DNA of 64,000 nucleotides, from NCBI RefSeq assembly GCF_030408595.1, contig NZ_CP047080.1, positions 2,891,001-2,955,000 of the forward strand, in the 5' to 3' direction. The position numbers and the translations under genes were made by a program. The notes beneath the pieces were generated by a model. The model made no database searches. It was not told where the DNA came from and saw only the letters and a program-made list of their open reading frames with translations. Shown piece by piece: positions 55,950 to 64,000 of this stretch (positions are counted from its first letter, which is position 1; each line of letters starts with the position of its first letter). This stretch comes from Corynebacterium canis. Its GTDB lineage: Bacteria; Actinomycetota; Actinomycetes; Mycobacteriales; Mycobacteriaceae.

Positions 55950-56904
55950 GGTCGAAAGATTAGTACGGCGGCGGCAAGCACCGCTACCCGTTCGGGACGG
56001 CCTGAACCCATCGCGCGCGCAATTGCCGCGGGACGCGCAACCCATGCTCGCCGGGGATTTCCTGCTCCATTTGATTCTCACCCAAACGCATAAAAGCCCG
56101 GACGACGATGCCGCGGCGGTGGCGGCGCGCTTTCACCGCAACGAAGTGCTGGACCCCAAGGGACGCCCGTATGCGGCGGAGGACGTGCTCACCCCGGGTG
56201 CGGATATTTGGTTTTACCGCACGCCCGGCCCGGAACGCGAAGTGCCCTACGATATCCCCATTTTGTTCGAAGACGCCAACCTGCTCGTCGCCGATAAGCC
56301 GCCGTTTATGGCCACCATGCCGCGCGGCCGCCACATCACGGAGACGGCTACGGTGCGCCTGCGCCGCGCCACCGGGAATCAGGATTTATCGCCCGCGCAT
56401 CGGCTCGATCGCCTGACCTCCGGGGTGTTGGTGTTTACGCAGCGTCCGGAGGTGCGTGGCGCGTATCAGGAGTTGTTTGCCCGGCGTCAGGCGCACAAGG
56501 TGTATGAGGCAATCGCCGCGTATTCCCCCGCGATTACGCCCGGCACGCTGTGGGAAAACCGCATTGAAAAGACCCGCAGCGAGCTCCAGGCAGTGCTTAT
56601 CGACGGCCCCGCCAACGCTCGCACACGTGTGCTTAACGTGGAGCGGCTTCCGGACGGCAGGTACGCGCGCTATACCCTCGCCCCGGAAACCGGGCGCACG
56701 CACCAATTGCGCCTGCATATGTGCCAGGCCGGGGTGCCCATTTTGGGCGATCCGCTGTATCCGACCCCGGCGCACCCGGAGGTGGAAGACTTTGCGCAGC
56801 CGATGCGGCTTTTGGCACGTCGGCTTTCCTTTATCGACCCTTTTACCGGCGCCGAACGGAGCTTTGAATCGGGCCGGGAGCACACCCCCATGACCTGCGA
56901 ATAA
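55948..56904 (+). CDS. RluA-family pseudouridine synthase
   Basis: A 318-residue RNA pseudouridine synthase. It begins MVERLVRRRQAPLPVRDGLNPSR, a start typical of actinobacterial members. The catalytic Asp is in AHRLDRLTSGVLVF, and ETGRTHQLRLH and DPLYP follow. ATG 55948 is the plus-strand half of CCATGG, overlapping the divergent start codon at 55949 by two bases. AGGAG lies 13 bases upstream, so initiation may be unusual. The rRNA or tRNA target is unknown. Confidence 0.9.
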   Translation: MVERLVRRRQAPLPVRDGLNPSRAQLPRDAQPMLAGDFLLHLILTQTHKSPDDDAAAVAARFHRNEVLDPKGRPYAAEDVLTPGADIWFYRTPGPEREVPYDIPILFEDANLLVADKPPFMATMPRGRHITETATVRLRRATGNQDLSPAHRLDRLTSGVLVFTQRPEVRGAYQELFARRQAHKVYEAIAAYSPAITPGTLWENRIEKTRSELQAVLIDGPANARTRVLNVERLPDGRYARYTLAPETGRTHQLRLHMCQAGVPILGDPLYPTPAHPEVEDFAQPMRLLARRLSFIDPFTGAERSFESGREHTPMTCE

Positions 56905-57001
56905 GGGTTTTTTCAGGGCAATCCCTGATGCCCCGAGTGCGGCGGCTGAGGCACGATACAGGTGAAGTGAAATATCCGCCGAGGGTACTAAGGGAAGCAT
57001 C

Positions 57002-58000
57002 ATGAATGAGACAATGCGTGCGATGTGGAGCACCCGCCCGTATCGCCTGCCTTCCAGCCAGGGCAGCTCCGCCCCGTGGGCCGGGGTGTGTGAAGGGATC
57101 GGCATCAGATATCAGATCGATCCTCTGATTGTTCGTATCCTTTTTGTGTGCTCCGCATTCTTTGGGTTCGGGCTGCTGGCCTACCTGCTGTGTTGGCTCG
57201 TTATGCCCCGCTATTCGGTGCCACTGTCGCCGGTGGAGGCGATTTTCTCCAAGGCGCAGGATCCGCGCTACGCCAAGGACCGGGAGACCGGTTGGATCCT
57301 GATCGTGGTGCTGGCCGTGCTGGGGTTGCTGGTGGGGAGCATGACCCACACGGTGGTGCTCACACTGTTGATCGGATTATTGCTGTGGTGGATGCTCCAT
57401 TCGAAAGAACCAATGCCTCCGCAGGTCACGCTGGATTCGGCGGTGCCGGTGCCGGGCTTTGTGGATACCCTCGGCGAACCCGAGGTGTTTGGCCGCACCC
57501 AACCCCCCGCTTGGGACCCCTTGGGCACCGCCCCCTTTGCGTGGGATTTGCCGGAACCGCCGCCCGCCCCGACGGCGCAAAAGCCAAAGCGGCACCGGGT
57601 GTGGCCGTGGTTGGTTATCGCAGGTGTGATCATGACCCCGATCCTGGTGCTTTCCGCGATTGATAACTTCGTAGGCACCCAATTCCAGGACGGCATGGGC
57701 CAGCAACATTACACGGTTTCCAACCCGGAAAGCCTGCTAGATAGCTACAACATGGAGGTGGGGGAGCTGCACCTTGACCTCAACGAGCTAGCAACCTTAC
57801 CTGAGGATAGGACCGTAACCGCCTCAATGACTACTGGCGAAATACTCATCGATTTGCCAGACAATGTGCCGGTGGCTCTCACCTGCTCCACAAACTTTGG
57901 TGAGGCGAATTGCGGAGATGAAGTGCGCAATAAAGACGCTCAGGGCGGCACCCTATTTCTTAACGTGCATAACGATGTGGGCAGCATCAAGGTACAGTAG
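57002..58000 (+). CDS. PspC-domain membrane protein
   Basis: A 332-residue protein with the PspC domain at about 18-80 (GVCEGIGIRYQIDPLIVRILFV and YLLCWLVMP), two further helices (about 99-131), a Pro-rich linker, another helix near residue 203, and an extracytoplasmic C-terminal part resembling LiaF-type domains. PspC proteins take part in envelope-stress sensing. ATG 57002 has AAGGGA 6 bases upstream. It precedes the ABC transporter genes by 131 bp. Confidence 0.86.
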   Translation: MNETMRAMWSTRPYRLPSSQGSSAPWAGVCEGIGIRYQIDPLIVRILFVCSAFFGFGLLAYLLCWLVMPRYSVPLSPVEAIFSKAQDPRYAKDRETGWILIVVLAVLGLLVGSMTHTVVLTLLIGLLLWWMLHSKEPMPPQVTLDSAVPVPGFVDTLGEPEVFGRTQPPAWDPLGTAPFAWDLPEPPPAPTAQKPKRHRVWPWLVIAGVIMTPILVLSAIDNFVGTQFQDGMGQQHYTVSNPESLLDSYNMEVGELHLDLNELATLPEDRTVTASMTTGEILIDLPDNVPVALTCSTNFGEANCGDEVRNKDAQGGTLFLNVHNDVGSIKVQ

Positions 58001-58131
58001 CCACAGCGCGGCGCATACGGCACCAGATCGGAAAGACACGTGTAGCGTATGTGCCAGCCTTATGCTTGCTGAACGCCAGCATGGAAGAAGCGAGGTGAGA
58101 ACCCTCGTCGCACACAGGAAAGGACTTTGCT

Positions 58132-58866
58132 ATGCAGCCTAATATTGCTGCACACGCGGTGAACCTAGTTAAGCGCTACGGTCACGGCGAAACCGCCGTC
58201 GTAGCTCTAGACCATGTAAATATTGAGTTCGCTAGCGGCAAATTTACAGCAATTATGGGCCCGTCAGGTTCCGGTAAATCCACGCTGATGCACTGCATGG
58301 CTGGTCTCGATGTGGTGACCGAAGGCTCCACATTTATCGGCGAAACGGACCTTTCCCGGTTACGTGACAAAGATCTCACCTCACTGCGCCGGGACCGGCT
58401 CGGTTTCGTGTTCCAGTCCTTTAACCTGGTGCCCACGCTGACGGCGAAGGAGAATATCACCTTGCCGTCCGATGTCGCTGGGCGCAAGATTGACGCCGAA
58501 TGGTTCCAGGAGGTCACCTCGCGCCTCGGCCTTTCCCATCGCCTCGAGCACCGCCCCAGCGAACTTTCGGGCGGGCAGCAGCAGCGTGTGGCCGTGGCCC
58601 GCGCGCTGGTGTCCCGCCCCGAAATCATTTTCGGCGATGAGCCTACCGGTAACCTCGATTCGAACGCATCTGCGGAAGTTCTGGATATCCTGCGGACCTC
58701 CGTGGACGATCTCGGGCAAACGGTGGTGATTGTTACCCACGATCCAAAGGCGGCATCCTACGCTGACCGCGTTGTGTTCCTTGCCGACGGCCGCTTGGTA
58801 GAGGAACTCAACAACCCAACTACAGAGGGCATCCTTGGCATTATGGCCCGGATTGAGGATCTGTAA
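58132..58866 (+). CDS. ABC transporter ATP-binding protein (MacB/LolD type)
   Basis: A 244-residue ATPase: Walker [12 protein letters not shown]-loop [16 protein letters not shown], signature [15 protein letters not shown], Walker [13 protein letters not shown], and H-loop VTHDPKAA. This is the subfamily that pairs with FtsX/MacB permeases for lipids, peptides or antibiotics. AGGAAAGG lies upstream of ATG 58132. The permease gene begins directly after its stop. Confidence 0.95.
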   Translation: MQPNIAAHAVNLVKRYGHGETAVVALDHVNIEFASGKFTAIMGPSGSGKSTLMHCMAGLDVVTEGSTFIGETDLSRLRDKDLTSLRRDRLGFVFQSFNLVPTLTAKENITLPSDVAGRKIDAEWFQEVTSRLGLSHRLEHRPSELSGGQQQRVAVARALVSRPEIIFGDEPTGNLDSNASAEVLDILRTSVDDLGQTVVIVTHDPKAASYADRVVFLADGRLVEELNNPTTEGILGIMARIEDL

Positions 58867-61395
58867 ATGGCTACAATGCGGACAATATCTTTACGCACGA
58901 TCGCTGCGCATAAGATCCGATTAGCGTTGACCGTGCTGTCGGTGGTGCTGGGCACGGCCTTTATCGCCGGCTCCAGCATGTTTACCGCCAGCTTGTCTAA
59001 TAGCTTTAACTCCATCGTTTCCACCGCCTTCGATGACGTTGACATCGTAGTGGCCGGCGGGGAGAAAACCCCCGATGGCGTATCGCTCCAGGTGGTGGAG
59101 GAGTTGCGCCAACGCGCCGATATTAAGTCTGTGGATATCGGTGTGACCGGTTCGCAGATCGTGCTCGGCGGCAGCGACGGCCGCGCGATCCAAACCGGCG
59201 GTGCTCCCTCGCAGGCGCTGCCAAGCTTCGAGGGTTCGACCAGCGCCAGCGGCGGCGACCTTATCGAGGGCAAGATGCCCACCGAGACCGGCACTGTCGC
59301 CGTCAACGAATCCGCCGCCGAACGCGGCAATATTAAGGTCGGCGATAAGGTCACTGTGATCACGCCGAAGGAGCGCAAGGATTACCAAGTGGTTGGCCTA
59401 GTCAGCACCGTCAATGACACCGGCGGCTGGGTCGGGGTGGTCTTCCCCGAACCGGATTACCTCGACCAATTCAGCAATGGCTCCACGGTATCCCAAGTGA
59501 TCATTCGCCTAGATGATCGGAGCAAGGCGGATTCGCTGCGCGAAAGCCTGGCCAAACAATACCCCGACCTAAAGGTGGACACCGGTGCGAAGCTGGTGGA
59601 AGAGGTCGGCTCGGTGATCAAGTCCGCCCTGTCCTTTGTGAACTACTTCCTGTGGGCCTTCGCGGGCATCGCGCTCCTCGTCGGCACCTTTATCATCTCG
59701 AACACATTTTCAATGATCGTGGCGCAGCGAAACCGGGAATTCGCCCTGCTGCGCAGCATCGGCATTTCGCAGCAGCAGATCACCCGTTCGGTGATCTTCG
59801 AGGCGATCATGGTGGGCATTATCGGCTCCGTCCTCGGTATCTTCGGCGGCATGGGGCTGGTGCAGGCGGTGACCGCGGTGCTGGAAGCGCGCGGCGTCGG
59901 CCTCCCCACTTCCGGGTTCAGCCTCGATATGCAATCTATTGTGATTCCGCTGCTCGTAGGTATTTTCATTACGGTGATCAGCGCGTGGGCTCCGGCGCGG
60001 CGAGCGGGTTCGATCCGTCCGGTGCAGGCGATGCGCAACCAGGAACCGCCCTCCTTATTGATACGGACCATTTTCGGCGGGTCGCTGCTGGCCATCGGCT
60101 GCGGCGTGGTGCTGCTGGGCGCGCTCAACGAAAAGCTCGGCTCAACAGGTGTTCGAGCAACCGTGGTGGGCTTGGGCGCACTGGCCATTGTGCTGGGCAC
60201 GTGGCTCGCGGGGCCCGCATTGTCCATCCCCGTGGTGAGCACCCTTGGTCGCATCGTCGGGGCACCGTTCCGCGCCATTGGACGCATTGCCGCAACGAAC
60301 TCGCATCGCAATCCCCGACGGACGTCGGCAACCGCCTTTGCGCTGACGCTCGGCTTAGCGATGGTCAGTTCGATCAGCATGCTCGGCGCCACCATGCGGG
60401 AAAACCTCTCGGACATGATTGATACCACCGTCAAGGCCGATTACGTGCTTACTGGGCCGACGAACATGGACATCAGCATTCCGCGCGAAGACATCGAGGA
60501 AGTGAAACAGATTGACGGGGTGCGCGCAGCTACCACGATGTACGAAGCGCCGCTCACGATTAACGACGTCCCTATTGGCGCCGGTTTCAGCGCAGCTAAC
60601 GGCCGCTCTCGGCTACCGGTGGCGGAAGGCAATCTCAACGAGGCCATCAAGCTCAACTTCAAGGAAGGCAAATCCGGGCAGGTCGGTTTGAGCGAATCCG
60701 TGGCCACCATGCTCAACGTCAAGGTGGGTGACAAGCTGCGCATCGGCGACAAGGAATTCCCGTTGGATGGGATTTATGAATCTAATGTTGCGGTTGGTAT
60801 GGCGTATATCGACCTGGAGATCGCCAAACAATTTGCGCATGAAAATGAAATCCAGCCGAAGAAGCTCTTTGTGCTTACAGATGAAAACGTAAACCAGCAA
60901 ACCTTGCGCGGAAAGATCGAAGACGCCGTGGCGAAATCCCTCGTGGTCACGGTGCGCAACAAGGAGGAGTTCGCCGGCGAAAACGCGGCGGGCATTAACC
61001 AGATGCTGGGTATCCTGTACGGCCTATTGGGGCTGGCGGTGGTGATCGCCGTTTTGGGTATTGTGAATACCCTTGCATTGAGCGTGATCGAACGCCGCCA
61101 AGAGATCGGCATGTTGCGCGCGGTCGGTGTGCAGCGGCGGCAGATCCGCCACATGATCTACATCGAATCGGCCGTTATCGCCGTATTCGGTGCGTTGACG
61201 GGCGCGGCAATTGGGCTGGGCCTTGGCTGGGGCTTTGTCAAGGTGCTTGCCGGCGATGGCCTAGAAACAATAATTGTGCCGTGGGGGCAGATCGCCATTA
61301 TCCTCGCCAGCTCCGCCATTATCGGCGTGCTTGCCGCGGTATGGCCTGCGGGACGCGCGGCGCGGACGCAGCCATTGGAGGCGATCACAGATTAA
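58867..61395 (+). CDS. ABC transporter permease with two FtsX domains
   Basis: An 842-residue permease: an N-terminal helix (about 14-38), a large extracellular domain (about 40-245), three helices forming the first FtsX domain (about 255-385, with FALLRSIGISQQQI), a helix pair, a second extracellular domain (about 510-705) and the second FtsX domain (RRQEIGMLRAVGVQRRQIRHM). It works with the ATPase upstream, which ends one base before. It likely exports a lipid, peptide or antibiotic, or signals conformational change. The substrate is unknown. Confidence 0.92.
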   Translation: MATMRTISLRTIAAHKIRLALTVLSVVLGTAFIAGSSMFTASLSNSFNSIVSTAFDDVDIVVAGGEKTPDGVSLQVVEELRQRADIKSVDIGVTGSQIVLGGSDGRAIQTGGAPSQALPSFEGSTSASGGDLIEGKMPTETGTVAVNESAAERGNIKVGDKVTVITPKERKDYQVVGLVSTVNDTGGWVGVVFPEPDYLDQFSNGSTVSQVIIRLDDRSKADSLRESLAKQYPDLKVDTGAKLVEEVGSVIKSALSFVNYFLWAFAGIALLVGTFIISNTFSMIVAQRNREFALLRSIGISQQQITRSVIFEAIMVGIIGSVLGIFGGMGLVQAVTAVLEARGVGLPTSGFSLDMQSIVIPLLVGIFITVISAWAPARRAGSIRPVQAMRNQEPPSLLIRTIFGGSLLAIGCGVVLLGALNEKLGSTGVRATVVGLGALAIVLGTWLAGPALSIPVVSTLGRIVGAPFRAIGRIAATNSHRNPRRTSATAFALTLGLAMVSSISMLGATMRENLSDMIDTTVKADYVLTGPTNMDISIPREDIEEVKQIDGVRAATTMYEAPLTINDVPIGAGFSAANGRSRLPVAEGNLNEAIKLNFKEGKSGQVGLSESVATMLNVKVGDKLRIGDKEFPLDGIYESNVAVGMAYIDLEIAKQFAHENEIQPKKLFVLTDENVNQQTLRGKIEDAVAKSLVVTVRNKEEFAGENAAGINQMLGILYGLLGLAVVIAVLGIVNTLALSVIERRQEIGMLRAVGVQRRQIRHMIYIESAVIAVFGALTGAAIGLGLGWGFVKVLAGDGLETIIVPWGQIAIILASSAIIGVLAAVWPAGRAARTQPLEAITD

Positions 61396-61405
61396 CGTTG
61401 GGGTT

Positions 61406-61999
61406 ATGAACCTCAACGAGTGCATAGCCGCCGATTCCAAGATTGGGGTCGGCGGCCCCACTATTTTTGGGTGGAGAGCCATCCAACTCCTGAGCGACAA
61501 CCCCGACCTCCAACCGGGCGAACTCACGCCCGCCGAACAAATCTCCTGGAAAAACATACGTAAACACGCCGCGCATTTAGCCCGCGGCATTCCCCTCGAT
61601 GAAGCGGAAGATGTGCACGCTTCCCTAGACCCCGGTTTTGATGCCCTCAATAGGGCCCGGGATGTGCTTCTAAGCGCCCCGTATGACGCAATTGAACTGG
61701 CCGAACAGGCGTTGCATTGTGCGACGCAGGATCCCGTGGGGGTGCGGCTGGCGGCGCACCAGATGATCGCCGCCGGATATATGAATACGGGGAATTTAGA
61801 GGCCGCGCACGATCATCTCATGCTGGCTTTGGAGGACGCCGAACTTCCTATCCTGCTTGGGCAGCTCTATGCATTGCTTACACAGGTGGCGCTGATGCGT
61901 TACGATTCCGACGCGTTTGTGTTCCGCCATTCCGGCTTGGAGGCCCTAGCGCCCTATCCGGAGGCGCCCGCTCGGAAGTATCTGGAAAGCCTTGGTTAG
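61406..61999 (+). CDS. Unrecognised 197-residue protein, possibly TPR-like
   Basis: Begins MNLNECIAADSKIGVGG 10 bp after the permease stop. The C-terminal half is helical with pairs resembling TPR repeats (AAHQMIAAGYMNTGNLEAAHDHLMLAL). There is no signal peptide or membrane helix. I do not recognise the family. It lies between the ABC transporter and the rRNA operon. Confidence 0.65.
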   Translation: MNLNECIAADSKIGVGGPTIFGWRAIQLLSDNPDLQPGELTPAEQISWKNIRKHAAHLARGIPLDEAEDVHASLDPGFDALNRARDVLLSAPYDAIELAEQALHCATQDPVGVRLAAHQMIAAGYMNTGNLEAAHDHLMLALEDAELPILLGQLYALLTQVALMRYDSDAFVFRHSGLEALAPYPEAPARKYLESLG

Positions 62000-62015
62000 G
62001 TTTTGGGTATAGGCA

Positions 62016-62044
62016 AACGGCCCGGTTGGTGTGTCCGGGCCGTT
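62016..62044 (-). terminator. Terminator of the rRNA operon
   Basis: A perfect 10-bp GC-rich stem (62016-62025 with 62035-62044) with a 9-base loop, 16 bp beyond the 5S 3' end. Confidence 0.7.
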
Positions 62045-62059
62045 GGTGTTTGGTTTTGG

Positions 62060-62178
62060 GTGTCGGCGGTGTCCTACTCTCCCACACACTGCCGTGTGCA
62101 GTACCATTGGCGCTGGTGGGCTTAGCTTCCGGGTTCGGGATGGGTCCGGGCGTTTCCCCGCCGCTGTTGCCACCGACA
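62060..62178 (-). rRNA. rrf: 5S ribosomal RNA
   Basis: About 118 nt, minus strand. It starts TGTCGGTGGC, has the core CCCATCCCGAACCCGGAAGC and ends GGACACCGCCGACAC, where the two ends pair. The exact mature ends are estimated. Confidence 0.93.
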
Positions 62179-62244
62179 AGTTTTTTTGTTTGGTTTTTGG
62201 GGTGGTGTTGGTGGTGGATACTGTGTAGTGGACGCGTGGTGGTT

Positions 62245-64000
<1,756 letters not shown>

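Noticed and set aside
58025..58045. Stretch starting AGATCGGAA, resembling a sequencing adapter
   Set aside because: Only nine bases match before the sequences differ, and the flanks are ordinary intergenic DNA. Contamination is not supported.
58132..61395. ABC transporter considered as the haem exporter HrtBA
   Set aside because: The permease is 842 residues with two FtsX domains, unlike the shorter HrtB, and it is about 6 kb from the two-component genes.

Overview
This is a chromosomal segment of a mycolic-acid actinobacterium, almost certainly a Corynebacterium. The evidence is a Pks13/FadD32 mycolate condensation locus, two corynomycolyltransferases (one with LGFP repeats), arabinogalactan genes (glf, glfT2, ubiA, decaprenyl-phosphoribose phosphatase), an Lsr2-type nucleoid protein, an ldh-pyk2 pair, a DUF2020 lipoprotein and a class E sortase. 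Gene order also follows the M. tuberculosis Rv3800c-Rv3811 and Rv3834c-Rv3840 blocks. The species cannot be fixed from the sequence.

Layout: 1-8.2 kb, minus strand, is the mycolate module: pks13 (5' part only), fadD32, a cutinase-like lipase, a DUF732-like lipoprotein, an LGFP mycolyltransferase and a second mycolyltransferase. 8.3-14.9 kb is the arabinogalactan module (ubiA, PAP2 phosphatase, glfT2, a NodB-type deacetylase, glf). aftB, normally expected between cmytB and ubiA, is absent. 15.0-16.7 kb is a secreted PGRP-type amidase. 16.7-20.2 kb is an HNH/DUF222 gene split by an IS1634-family element flanked by a perfect 246-bp direct repeat. 20.5-30.1 kb holds a Cof-type HAD phosphatase, plsC, serS, a GntR regulator, a septum-formation-domain protein, a zincin, a phosphoglycerate-mutase-family phosphatase, pheA, an amidase, a CPBP-family membrane protein and an LCP ligase.

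30.1-44.6 kb: a second, intact HNH/DUF222 gene; a tandem pair of membrane-anchored alpha/beta hydrolases; DUF5926; pyk2-ldh; a PAP2 protein; a TPM/DUF5129 protein; a HAD-HAD fusion; an FMN reductase; msrA and sodA (divergent); an MFS transporter. 44.8-52.4 kb: a TM0106-type RecB nuclease, DUF6474, lsr2, a YidC paralogue, a class E sortase with a 50-residue membrane protein, DUF2020, and a ChrSA-like two-component system. 52.7-62.0 kb: a TetR regulator, a GlsB-like protein, a tandem universal stress protein, an LLM oxidoreductase with a 48-residue leader gene, an RluA pseudouridine synthase, a PspC protein, a MacB/FtsX-type ABC transporter and an unrecognised 197-residue protein. The window ends in an rRNA operon (5S and the 3' part of 23S, minus strand).

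Much of the window serves the envelope: mycolate synthesis and transfer, galactan synthesis and its attachment to peptidoglycan (LCP), peptidoglycan remodelling, sorting and insertion of surface proteins. No complete new defence or biosynthetic system is visible. The most notable points are the IS element with its very long target duplication, the missing aftB, a duplicated hydrolase whose first copy lacks its apparent catalytic His, a two-HAD fusion, an intergenic palindromic repeat pair, and divergent genes with overlapping or near-abutting start codons.
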